A DNA stretch of 64,000 nt from CBDBBY01 sp965203215. Lineage in GTDB: Bacteria; Pseudomonadota; Alphaproteobacteria; Rhodobacterales; Rhodobacteraceae. The notes beneath the pieces were generated by a model. It had not been told where the DNA came from, did no database searches, and was given only the letters and a program-made list of their open reading frames with translations. The translations under genes and the position numbers were made by a program. The stretch lies in contig CBDBBY010000001.1 in the NCBI GenBank assembly GCA_965203215.1, positions 2,108,001-2,172,000 on the forward strand. Reading direction: 5' to 3'. Of the stretch, positions 34,950-43,168 are shown in pieces; position 1 is the first letter of the stretch, and the number at the start of each line of letters is the position of its first letter.

Positions 34950-35642
34950 ATGACGCCATCTTCCGAATCGTTTTACGAGCCGATTGATCTGCCTGACAGA
35001 ATGGACTTCGGCGACGAAAAAATGCTTGAAGAGGCGAAAGCTTTCCTGAACCGCATGAAGCGCCGCCATTCAGTGCGCGACTTCAGCGGTCGGGCGGTCG
35101 CACGCGAAGTGATTGAGGAATGCGTCCGCGCCGCCGGCACAGCTCCGTCTGGCGCCAATCACCAGCCGTGGCATTTTGCGGCGGTTTCGGCGCCGGAGAT
35201 GAAACATCGGATCCGCCTTGCCGCTGAACGCGAGGAAGAAAAATTCTACGCTGGCGGCGGCGGAGACGAATGGCTCAAGGCTTTGGAGCCGATCGGCACG
35301 GACGCAAGCAAGCCGCATCTCGACATTGCGCCATGGCTGATCGTCGTATTCGCCCAACGCTGGGGCCAACTTGAAGACGGCCGCCGCCGAAAGAATTACT
35401 ACGTGCCAGAAAGCGTCGGAATCGCGACGGGCTTTCTGCTGGCGGCATTGCACCATGCCGGCTTGGCCGCTCTTACGCACACGCCCAATCCGATGAATTT
35501 TCTCAATGCCATGCTCGGACGACCCAAATCGGAGAAGCCCACAATGATCATAGCGGTCGGCCATCCTGCTGCGGATGCAAAGATCCCGAAGGCGGCGAAG
35601 ATGAAAAAGCCCTTGACCGACATACTCACCGTAAAGATTTGA
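34950..35642 (+). CDS. Nitroreductase family protein
   Basis: A 230-residue FMN-dependent oxidoreductase. The flavin-binding start is RRHSVRDFSGRAV, followed by AGTAPSGANHQPWHF, and the second half has GIATGFLLAALHHAGLAALT, THTPNP and VGHPAADAKIP, all typical of the family. Members reduce nitroaromatics, quinones or iodotyrosine; this one resembles the iodotyrosine deiodinase-like branch. It directly follows the MttB-family gene, so an operon is likely. Confidence 0.88.
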   Translation: MTPSSESFYEPIDLPDRMDFGDEKMLEEAKAFLNRMKRRHSVRDFSGRAVAREVIEECVRAAGTAPSGANHQPWHFAAVSAPEMKHRIRLAAEREEEKFYAGGGGDEWLKALEPIGTDASKPHLDIAPWLIVVFAQRWGQLEDGRRRKNYYVPESVGIATGFLLAALHHAGLAALTHTPNPMNFLNAMLGRPKSEKPTMIIAVGHPAADAKIPKAAKMKKPLTDILTVKI

Positions 35643-35722
35643 AAGCGGAGCCGACGAGGTCTTGCCTGGAAACAAGCCTGCGCGCGCGCCAACGCCTTCA
35701 AACGAACATGGCGTTCTGTTCG

Positions 35723-36640
35723 CTATCGAAAGTATTTGCCCAGATCGGCGATGCCATCGAGCGCGGAAGCAAGTCTTGACGCCTCGGCTTCCTTGAGATC
35801 CACGCTCGGCGGCAATGTGCGCGCCCAGCCCGGGCAGGCGCGGAACACCGAGAGCGCTCCCTTCGTTCCGCTGACATTGCTGACCGACGCGATCGCGTCG
35901 CGAAGCGCATTCACTTTGCGGTCCAGTTCGGCCTGCGCATCCGGGTTGGTCTCCGACAGCCGGGCCGCAACTACCGGCGCAGTGACGTTCGTCGTGGCTG
36001 AAATGCAGCCCCATCCGCCGATTTGGAGATTGGCTGCGGCGAGCACTTCCGAACCTGAAAACGCTTCGAATCCGGGAAACGCTTCAACGAACATTTTCGT
36101 GTTCTCGAAATCGCCGCTGCTGTCCTTCATTCCTACGAACACGCCCGGAAAGGATTCTCTGAGCCTTCGAACCAGGTTCAGCGTGAACGGAACCGCCGAC
36201 ATTTGCGGGAAATGATACAAGAATATCCTTGGCGATTTTCCGCCGAGCGCTTCGGCGACCTTTGCGAAAAACCTGAACAAACCCTCGTCGGCTGGGGACT
36301 TGTAGTAGAACGGAGGCAGCATAAGCAGCCCTCCGGCTCCTGCATCGAGAGCGATTTCCGAAAGTTCGATCGCATCGCCGAAAGAAGTGGAACCGGTGCC
36401 GATGATCGTTTTGTCCATCGGCAGCCCGCCCTCGGCCATCGTTTCAATGAGTTCCCGGCGCTGCGGGGCTGCCAGCGAGTTCGCCTCGCCAGTCGTTCCC
36501 AGCGGCGCCAGCCCCGCGCATCCGTTCTCAAGCAGCCAGCTGCAGTGATCAAGCAAGAGATCGGTGTCGATATTGAAGTCATCGTCCACAGGCGTGGACA
36601 CTGCGGCGTAAACCCCTTTGGGCACGGATGCGGGTGTCAT
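35723..36640 (-). CDS. Dihydrodipicolinate synthase (DapA) family protein
   Basis: A class I aldolase/lyase of 305 residues. LAPLGTTGEANSLA (substrate loop), LLMLPPFYYK, the tyrosine in IFLYHFPQMS and the Schiff-base lysine in GVFVGMKDSSGD are all present. Because true DapA has GTTGEs with YN segments and sits with lysine genes, this is more likely a paralogue acting on another 2-keto acid (for example 5-keto-4-deoxyglucarate or N-acetylneuraminate relatives). AGGGGAAAG precedes the ATG at 36,640. It converges with the nitroreductase gene. Confidence 0.88.
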   Translation of the reverse strand: MTPASVPKGVYAAVSTPVDDDFNIDTDLLLDHCSWLLENGCAGLAPLGTTGEANSLAAPQRRELIETMAEGGLPMDKTIIGTGSTSFGDAIELSEIALDAGAGGLLMLPPFYYKSPADEGLFRFFAKVAEALGGKSPRIFLYHFPQMSAVPFTLNLVRRLRESFPGVFVGMKDSSGDFENTKMFVEAFPGFEAFSGSEVLAAANLQIGGWGCISATTNVTAPVVAARLSETNPDAQAELDRKVNALRDAIASVSNVSGTKGALSVFRACPGWARTLPPSVDLKEAEASRLASALDGIADLGKYFR

Positions 36641-36806
36641 TGGCTTTCCCCTTCGATTGCGCTTTCGAATGCGATGCAACCACTTCGGCCAGCGAACTGA
36701 CCGATGGAGGATGGCTCGCGAGTTTAGCGATAATTCTGCGACGCTGTTCTATTCCGAGCGCGTTCCGTGTCAACGCATTGGATTTACCGTGGATGCAACT
36801 GTTCAT
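36641..36806 (-). pseudogene. Remnant of a winged-helix regulator (ArsR/IclR-like start)
   Basis: The frame from the ATG at 36,806 reads MNSCIHGKSNALTRNALGIE and then QRRRIIAKLASHPPSVSSLA, which is the opening of an ArsR-type DNA-binding domain (…r.iL..L...p.sv.eLa). After about 45 codons the similarity ends and the frame runs into the DapA-family gene. It is probably what is left of a regulator deleted on its 3' side, perhaps one that controlled the adjacent gene. Assignment rests on a short stretch. Confidence 0.35.
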
Positions 36807-36846
36807 CGAATGTTTGAATTCGCCTATCGTTGAAATTCTACGTTGA

Positions 36847-37877
36847 AGTCAGACCGTTTCCTGCGCACGCCCTGACTTTTGCGCTTTTCTGTTACTAACA
36901 AGTCAAATCTCCCCATAAGCATCAAAAAGACCGCCGCGGTATTCCGGTCAACGTGTTAAGAGTGTGTAGCCGCGGTATCCAAGCCCTGCTGGGCGGCCTT
37001 CTTCCGGTATTGACAGTAAGAAACGTCTACCACCCGCCGGAAGAGGTCAGGCAGACGAAGCCGCCGGAGAACACCTCCGACTCAGGCATCCTCGACAACA
37101 GGCTCCCCGATTCCTATTCGCTGTTCTCGCCTTTGGACAGCAAAATGAAGAAATGACGGACCGGTGGATGACAGCAGTCCGACGACGAGTGTTGCCGCAT
37201 CGAATAGACCGGACACCTGAAAGCGTTTGGTCAGATGCTTGGAATTGGACAAAAAAGGGCGTCGCAGAGGGGCGTCGATACAAAATTGCCCTTAGCGCAA
37301 GCCATTGCAATCTTAAGCGGTTCGTATAGCATCTGAATCAATGGCCTGAGGAGACTTTATTTGCACTTTGAGGATGAAGGCGCGTACTACGGCGGAATCG
37401 TCGATTGCCACTGAGGGAACATCGACAAGACAAATTCAACCGCAATCCACTTGAGTGATATTTTGAAGTACGACTTTTGCGGGCCTTGGACTAGTCTGCA
37501 GAATCGCTGTCAAAGAAGACCCGCGTTCCGTCTGGGCGTATGCTGGGAGGATATGACGATGCTGCCGATGGACCTGCAACATCATCGGGATCTGTGCTAT
37601 GATTGCAACCGTTGCTGTCATGGAAGCCATTCGGTGCGATATCTAGGTCACTCTGGTGGCGGTGTTCGGCCTCCAAGCTTTCGCCTCGCTCGGCTTCAGC
37701 ACATTTCTAAAACAACGATTTACCGAGTGGATTCTGCATCTTGCGCATCATTCAAGCGATATATTACGAAATATAGATAATGGCATTTTTGCCGCCGAAA
37801 TATGTGCGACGAGGGTGTTTACAGGATACGATTGCCCCAAATATACGGTACGGACAAATGAACGGAGGCGACGCATA
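36847..37877. other. Long stretch without supported gene
   Basis: About 1 kb between the regulator remnant and the membrane protein at 37,878. Frames on both strands are short and carry no motif I know. The motif GCCGCGGTAT appears twice near the start (around 36,931 and 36,968). It may be decayed sequence; it precedes the mobile-element zone. Confidence 0.35.
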
Positions 37878-38396
37878 ATGGCTGATTTGTACAACAATCC
37901 TTTAGTCTGGATCAGTGTCGTTGTGGGCATCATTACAGTGTGCGTCTTACTAGCCCGTCGCATTCTTCTCATCGGGCAGTGGAAGGGGAAGGTCGATGAA
38001 GCGCAGTCAACATTCAAGACCACCTTGCATTCATTCATGAAGGAAATCCGCGCCGACATCAAGGTGATACTCGAGCGGATGGGGCCCACCACGTCGACGA
38101 GCGGAAGCCCGATCACGCTTACCGACTTGAGGCGGAAAATTTCCGCGCGTCTCGATGCGGGCGCAATCGCGGATAGCCTTGTTCCGAAGGTTCATGCCCG
38201 CGTCAGCGGGATGCAGCCGTATGAGGTTCAGGAATTCTGCCGCGATTACATCCGAGGGAGTGAATTCGCGCCGACCGACGATGTCAAGACGCTCATCATG
38301 CAATGTGCGTTCGACAACGGTCTCAACCAAGTTCAGGTCTTGGATGTTATTGCAATTGAATTGCGAGACCGGCTGCTATCGGGGCAGGAGGAGTAG
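37878..38396 (+). CDS. Membrane-anchored hypothetical protein
   Basis: 172 residues. One N-terminal membrane segment (about 9-29, VWISVVVGIITVCVLLARRI) is followed by a helical region KTTLHSFMKEIRADIKVILE and a cytoplasmic domain with SPITLTDLRRKISARLDAGA, YEVQEFCRDYI and a C-terminal GLNQVQVLDVIAIELRDRLL. Proteins with this layout (anchor, D-I-K-x-I-L-E-R coil, P-L-x-L-T-x-L-G/R-x-x-I) are widespread but uncharacterised. GGAGG lies 9 bases before the ATG. It borders the rearranged zone and has no clear partner. Confidence 0.7.
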   Translation: MADLYNNPLVWISVVVGIITVCVLLARRILLIGQWKGKVDEAQSTFKTTLHSFMKEIRADIKVILERMGPTTSTSGSPITLTDLRRKISARLDAGAIADSLVPKVHARVSGMQPYEVQEFCRDYIRGSEFAPTDDVKTLIMQCAFDNGLNQVQVLDVIAIELRDRLLSGQEE

Positions 38397-38480
38397 CTGA
38401 TCCAACGCGCCGTGCAGGTATCTTGCAACATACTATTGCCATTGGCGGGTTCATCAGATGCTGCCCTCTTTGGCGGGCAG

Positions 38481-38805
38481 CGACAAACTGTTCTGGATCG
38501 GAACCCAGCAAAAATTGGGGGAGGGGTGAGTGGATCAATTTCAGATCGGGCATCTCAAAAATATGAAATCAAATTCATGGATTCATGCGGATACCCTTTG
38601 AGGTCTCGAGCGGCGCAGAATACTTTTTCAGATCAGCGCTTCATTCCTTCGGATTGGTCGACGTCCGGCACCAAATCTTCCAATCGCCGAATTCCGGGAG
38701 CCAAGATGCAAGCCAAGGCAAGCCCGAACGCGACCGCGCCGACCAAGGCGAACATCAATGCCGTTCCTCGACCGGGCCCGACGCCGAATATCAAACCCGC
38801 TGGAC
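38481..38805. repeat. Diverged duplicate of the MFS gene 3' end and flank (copy A)
   Basis: This segment aligns with 50,941-51,250 in the same orientation, beginning AAACTGTTCTGGATCGGA here and AAACTGTTTTGGATCGGA there. Read on the minus strand it encodes the last about 55 residues of the MFS transporter (GVGPGRGTALMFALVGA, then AFGLALACILAP) with few changes. The similarity stops at about 38,805 inside AAACCCGC, where the sequence continues as IS630. The two share CCCGC at the joint, which suggests microhomology-based joining. Confidence 0.8.
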
Positions 38806-39049
38806 CCTCCACTTCACGCCGACCTCCTGCTCCTGGACGGACGCGGTCGAGGGCTTCTTCGGGAAGCCGGCCAACCGCCGTCTCCGGCGCGGCGTCCATG
38901 ATTCCCTCGAGGATCTCAAGGCGGCGGTCGACGACTTCATCGAGCTTCACAACGGGAAGGAGGCGAAGCCGTTCAAATGGACGGCCAGCCCGGACCGGCT
39001 CGTCGCCGCCCGCCAAAGAGGGTTTCAAATGACTCGAACAAGCCACTAG
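38800..39049 (+). pseudogene. C-terminal fragment of an IS630 transposase
   Basis: The last about 80 codons of an IS630-family transposase (TLHFTPTSCSWTDAVEGFFG, then PFKWTASPDRLVAARQRG), close to but not identical with the copy at 1.2 kb. It keeps the catalytic glutamate but lacks the rest of the DDE core, so it is dead. It is fused upstream to the duplicated MFS segment; the open frame across the joint (from about 38,585) is an artefact. The right end of the element is CCACTAG at 39,043-39,049, about 54 bases before dctQ. Confidence 0.85.
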
Positions 39050-39102
39050 ATCGCAGGAAGCCGGGGTCAACCGCCCTAGCAACCAAGCCCCCGAACAATA
39101 CG

Positions 39103-39642
39103 ATGTCGGAACCGCGCGAAGCACCTGAAGCAATCATGCTCATCGACCGGCTGCTCAGATGGCTGTCGCTCGTTCTCGGCGGCGCGACGCTGGTGTTCAT
39201 GACGGGATTTTCCGTCTGGAACGTCCTGATCATGCGCAAGGCGCTGAATTCCCCGATCGTCGGGGCCGAAGATCTTTTGACCCTGTCGCTCGTCGTGATC
39301 GTGGCTCTCTCGATCCCTCTGGGCGCGCGGACCGGAGCGCATATCGAAATCGAGGTTCTCGAGTCGCGCATGTCCGCCGGCTTCGCGAAATGGTCGATGA
39401 TCCTGGTCAAATTGCTCGGAACAAGTCTCCTCGCCGTCATGGCATGGCGACTTTGGCTCTCGGGGCAGGGCGCCGAGCGGTTCGGAGAGACGACGCAGCA
39501 ATTGCTGATTTCATTCGAGCAGTTCTACTATCTGCTTTCCGTTTCAACCGGTCTTTACGCCGCGGTCTTGCTTCTCGACATCTGGCAGCTGCTGCGCTCG
39601 AGCAAGGTGGCGTCGCTCAGGATCGGCGGCGAGCAGCCATGA
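39103..39642 (+). CDS. dctQ: TRAP transporter small permease (DctQ)
   Basis: A 179-residue inner-membrane protein with four hydrophobic segments (about 17-37, 52-70, 96-115, 137-157), the small membrane component of a tripartite ATP-independent periplasmic transporter. AEDLLTLSLVVIVALSIPLG and ARTGAHIEIEVL correspond to the family's conserved E...  and r.g.HI.vd segments. Its stop overlaps the dctM start (ATGA). No substrate-binding gene is upstream, where an IS630 fragment sits instead; the orphan dctP-like gene at 49.5 kb is a possible former partner. Confidence 0.88.
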   Translation: MSEPREAPEAIMLIDRLLRWLSLVLGGATLVFMTGFSVWNVLIMRKALNSPIVGAEDLLTLSLVVIVALSIPLGARTGAHIEIEVLESRMSAGFAKWSMILVKLLGTSLLAVMAWRLWLSGQGAERFGETTQQLLISFEQFYYLLSVSTGLYAAVLLLDIWQLLRSSKVASLRIGGEQP

Positions 39643-41000
39643 TCAGCATGACGCTGCTGGGTCTGTCGGGCCTGCTTGCGCTGTTCGTCCTGCTCGCATT
39701 GCGCATGCCCGTGGCGCTGTCGATGCTTTGCGTCGGGTTCGCCGGCACGGCGATCGCCAATGCGAACAAGTTCATCGCCGTAGGCATGGCATCGGATCAG
39801 GCCTGGGCCCGAGGCTGGAATATCGCCTATTCCAATCTTGCGGGCGAGACCTTCGAGGCCGCCTCGAACTTCAATCTGCTGGTGATCCCGATGTTCGTGC
39901 TGATGGGCAATCTGGCGGGCGTCTCCGGAATGTCGAACGACCTGTTCACGGCGGCCTATCGCTGGATGGGGCATTTGCGCGGAGGGCTCGCGTCGGCCAC
40001 CATCGCGGCCTGCGCGGGATTCGCGGCGCTGTCCGGCTCGTCGCTCGCGTCCGCCGTCACGATGGGGCGCGTCGCCTTGCCTCAGATGAAGCGCTACAAA
40101 TACGCCGACAGCCTCGCGACCGGATCGGTGGCCGCCGGAGGCACGCTCGGGTTCCTGATCCCGCCTTCGGGAGGGATGATCATATATGCGGTGCTTACCG
40201 AGCAGTCGATCGGGCGCCTGTTCATGGCCGGAATATTCCCCGGCATCATTCTGACGCTGCTTTTCATCGGCGCCATTTATTTGGTCGTCACTCGCAAGCC
40301 CGATGCCGGCCCGCGCGGCGATCGCGCCGGTCGCAAGGAACGCATTGCTTCGCTCGGCCGCGCGTTGCCGATCCTCGGCGTGGTGCTGGTGACGATCGGC
40401 GGGATGTACGCCGGCTTCTTCACGCCGGTCGAGGCGTCTTCCGTGGGCGCATTCCTGACGTTCGTCGTTGCGGCCTCGCGCCGGTCGCTGTCGCTGGAGG
40501 CAGCGCGGACGGTCATTCTGGAGACGATGGGCGCCACGGCCACCGTGTTTCTGATCATCATCGGCGCGTTCGTCTTCATCCCGTTCATGTCGCTTACGGA
40601 ATTGCCCGCGCAACTGGTCACGTTCCTGACCTCGCTGCCGATCGGAGGCGTCGGCGTCCTTCTGGTCATCATTCTGGCCTACGTGTTTCTCGGCATGTTC
40701 CTTGAATCCATGGCGATGCTGGTCCTGACGATCCCGGTGGTCATCCCCATCGCCATCGCCCTCGGCTGGGACCTGATATGGTTCGGCATCATCATCGTGA
40801 TCGTGCTGGAAATGGGCATGATCAGCCCGCCCGTCGGAATCAATGTGTTCGTCGTGAAATCCATCGCGCCCGACGTGCCGATGGGCCGGATCTTCCGCGG
40901 CATCTGGCCGTTCTGGTTCGCGATGGCCGCGATGATCGGCCTTCTCATCCTCTTCCCCCAGATCGCGCTATTCCTGCCGCAGACGATTGTCGGCGGATAG
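39639..41000 (+). CDS. dctM: TRAP transporter large permease (DctM)
   Basis: The 453-residue large membrane subunit, with about twelve hydrophobic segments. Family marks are LALRMPVALSMLCVGFAG, ALSGSSLASAVTMGRVALPQ, GGTLGFLIPPSGGMIIYAVL and EMGMISPPVGINVFVVK. It should import a carboxylate or similar solute with sodium, together with DctQ and a binding protein. Translationally coupled to dctQ. A fragment of an ISAs1 element begins right after its stop. Confidence 0.93.
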   Translation: MISMTLLGLSGLLALFVLLALRMPVALSMLCVGFAGTAIANANKFIAVGMASDQAWARGWNIAYSNLAGETFEAASNFNLLVIPMFVLMGNLAGVSGMSNDLFTAAYRWMGHLRGGLASATIAACAGFAALSGSSLASAVTMGRVALPQMKRYKYADSLATGSVAAGGTLGFLIPPSGGMIIYAVLTEQSIGRLFMAGIFPGIILTLLFIGAIYLVVTRKPDAGPRGDRAGRKERIASLGRALPILGVVLVTIGGMYAGFFTPVEASSVGAFLTFVVAASRRSLSLEAARTVILETMGATATVFLIIIGAFVFIPFMSLTELPAQLVTFLTSLPIGGVGVLLVIILAYVFLGMFLESMAMLVLTIPVVIPIAIALGWDLIWFGIIIVIVLEMGMISPPVGINVFVVKSIAPDVPMGRIFRGIWPFWFAMAAMIGLLILFPQIALFLPQTIVGG

Positions 41001-41055
41001 CGGCAACAGGAGCATCGACACCATTACAGACGTCAAAACGATACGGCATTTCATC

Positions 41056-41374
41056 TCGGAGAAAGCGTCGTGGCTCGGCGGACCGCCCTTGAGCTCCAAG
41101 AATCCTTTCAAAAACTCGCAATTGACCCTCGCGTACCGGGCGAACGAACTGCATGACGACTTGCCGGACGGCGCCGCCAGAAGGGCGATCACCAGCATCT
41201 CGATCAAGCCGTGCTTCGTGGCGTTGCTCTTGCGGGGATCGTCAACACCTTGAAAAATAGCGCGGAATCTTTCCATCTTCTGCCTCCGGACACTGCTCTT
41301 CGTTGTTGTTTTGACCGAAGAGTGGCAGCAGGCGGCGGAAATGGAAAACAGAAATCTTAAGAGCGAAGGCCCTG
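41056..41374 (-). pseudogene. 5' fragment of an ISAs1-family element
   Basis: The element end CAGGGCCTTCGCTCTTAAGA (inward from 41,374 on the minus strand) is followed by a transposase start at 41,276: MERFRAIFQGVDDPRKSNAT, then HGLIEMLVIALLAA, matching the N-terminal domain of ISAs1 transposases (…DPR...H.L.eiL.iaL.a). The match ends at about GGPPSHDAFSE, so only some 70 codons remain. It lies between dctM and the P450 gene. Its terminal repeat matches the right end of the ISAs1 copy at 44,271. Confidence 0.8.
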
Positions 41375-41458
41375 CAATCCGTGTCTCCAACGCTTGCCTC
41401 CTATTCGCCGATCTGATAATATCGCGCAGCCGTACGGCGCCGGGCCAAGGAACGAGCA

Positions 41459-42646
41459 ATGACCGACCGACCCGTTTCCGATATCGATCTGTTTTCGGAT
41501 GAGGCGATCCGCGCGCCTTATGCTAGCTGGAAAGAACTACGTGATATCGCGCCTGCGGTGTGGCTGAGGCGTCACGGCATGTGGGCGGTCGCGCGATATG
41601 CGGAGGTGAAGGAGGTGCTGGGCAACTGGCAAATGTTCACCACTGCTGAAGGCATCGCCATGGATGACAAGGTGAACGCAGCGACATCCGGCCCGGGGCG
41701 CGCCAATTCGCTGACCAGCGATCCGCCGCTTCACGATGAAATCCGCAATGTGACCGGCGTGCCTCTGCGGCCCCGCGGACTGCGCCGGATCGAGGAACAG
41801 GTGCGGGCGGCGGCGCACGACTTGGTTGAGGATATTTGTGCCCGCAAATCAGTCGATGCGATGGAGGATGTGGCGCAGATATTGCCAATGAACCTTGTGC
41901 GCGATTTCGTCGGTCTGCCAGCCGCGGGCAAGGACAACACGCTGAAATGGGCGGCGGCGACCTTTAACGCCATGGGGCCGATGAATGAGCTGGGAAAGGG
42001 GGCTATTCCGCAGATTCAGGAACTGCTTCAGTATTGCAACAACCAGGCCATACCACCTTACCTGAAAAAAGACGGATGGGCAGACAAGATCTATCAGGCC
42101 GCCAATGAAGGAAAGGTCGAGCGCGCCCAATGCCCTGGTATGATGCGGGAATATATCGTACCCGCACTCAATACTACGATCTTCGGTATTGGCCATCTGC
42201 TGCGCTATCTCTCGTTGGATCGCGCGCAATGGGACATGCTCAAGGCAGACCGGTCATTGGTGACCGGTGCGATCAACGAAGCTCTGCGGATGGATGCCCC
42301 AATCCGGTCCTTCACCCGCCTAGTGCGGGAGGATACCAAGATCGGCGATATCCGTCTGGGCGCGAGGGAGCGGATAATCGTGGTCTTTGGCTCGGCCAAC
42401 CGGGACGAGCGCCACTATGATAATCCTGACCGGTTTGATATCACCCGCAACAACCGCGATCATCTGGCCTTTGGCTACGGACTGCATATCTGCGGAGGTA
42501 TGCATCTTGCCCGGCTGGAGATGACCGAACTGCTTCTGGCGATGCTGAACAGGATTGCGTTTTTTGAAACGGATCCCCCGGAAATCTGTATGAACAACAC
42601 GCTGCGCGGGTTTGACTCCTTGCCCATGCGCGTTCATGCGGAATGA
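41459..42646 (+). CDS. Cytochrome P450
   Basis: A 395-residue soluble P450. The ExxR motif is INEALRMDAPIR (E-A-L-R), and the heme loop is HLAFGYGLHICGGMHLARLE with the cysteine ligand. The I helix is unusual: PALNTTIFGIGHLLRYL has no acidic-Thr pair of the A-G-x-D/E-T type, so oxygen activation may differ or the enzyme may be of the family that handles substrates with their own carboxylate. GGAACGAG lies before the ATG. It heads a catabolic-looking group (P450, TRAP small permease stub, ALDH, GST, SDR) broken by mobile elements. Confidence 0.92.
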   Translation: MTDRPVSDIDLFSDEAIRAPYASWKELRDIAPAVWLRRHGMWAVARYAEVKEVLGNWQMFTTAEGIAMDDKVNAATSGPGRANSLTSDPPLHDEIRNVTGVPLRPRGLRRIEEQVRAAAHDLVEDICARKSVDAMEDVAQILPMNLVRDFVGLPAAGKDNTLKWAAATFNAMGPMNELGKGAIPQIQELLQYCNNQAIPPYLKKDGWADKIYQAANEGKVERAQCPGMMREYIVPALNTTIFGIGHLLRYLSLDRAQWDMLKADRSLVTGAINEALRMDAPIRSFTRLVREDTKIGDIRLGARERIIVVFGSANRDERHYDNPDRFDITRNNRDHLAFGYGLHICGGMHLARLEMTELLLAMLNRIAFFETDPPEICMNNTLRGFDSLPMRVHAE

Positions 42647-42706
42647 ACCAGCTGCGCGCGGGAGGATGATCCTTGTCGGATTGGCAGCTTCCGCAATCTC
42701 CGTCGA

Positions 42707-42930
42707 ATGGACAAGCTCCAGGCCATGCTGACCAAAATTTCCAGGAAGCTGGTTTGGCTTGAGCTCAGGCTTGCCGCCCTCATGGCTGTGGGCGTTACGC
42801 TCTTGATACTTTTGAATATTGTCACCCGGTATTTCGGGGCCGCCCTCTACTGGGTAGATGAGCCTGCGATTTATGCAATGGTTTGGATGACATTCTTGGG
42901 AGCCTCGGCGGCCTTGCATTATCAGGGCTT
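42707..42930 (+). pseudogene. N-terminal stub of a TRAP small permease
   Basis: About 75 codons of a second DctQ-type protein: a first membrane segment LAALMAVGVTLLILLNIVTR, then YWVDEPAIYAMVWMTFLGA. The frame is cut near HYQGF at about 42,925, where an ISAs1 element starts. On the other side of that element the sequence belongs to an aldehyde dehydrogenase, so the rest of this gene and the matching large permease have been deleted. A different transporter from the one at 39.1 kb. Confidence 0.75.
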
Positions 42931-43094
42931 TCGTGTGTGGACGCCCAGTACCTCGCAGAGCACTTGATGGACCGCCGGCGTCGGTTGCCGGTCGAACCGG
43001 GGTTTCGAGGCAGCCGCCAACCCTCGCGGAGGGCTGGAGCGCGGCGCGCGACAGGCCGAGGCGAGGGTTTGAACCCCCTTCGAATTCGAACGAT

Positions 43095-43137
43095 GATCGG
43101 CGAGCTCCGCCCGCTTCGGGCGGAGGGGCGGCCGATC
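43095..43137. repeat. Long GC-rich hairpin inside the ISAs1 left part
   Basis: An outer stem GATCGGC/GCCGATC encloses an inner perfect stem CTCCGCCCG/CGGGCGGAG with a three-base loop (CTT). It is too GC-rich and lacks a T-run for a standard terminator. It may be a structured piece of another element that replaced the normal left part of the insertion sequence. Confidence 0.5.
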
Positions 43138-43168
43138 GGGAGCAGCCCTGTGGACGCAGCACCTTCGA

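Noticed and set aside
38585..39049. 154-codon open frame on the plus strand
   Set aside because: It joins antisense of the duplicated MFS end to the tail of an IS630 transposase; only the transposase part is real coding sequence and it is a fragment.
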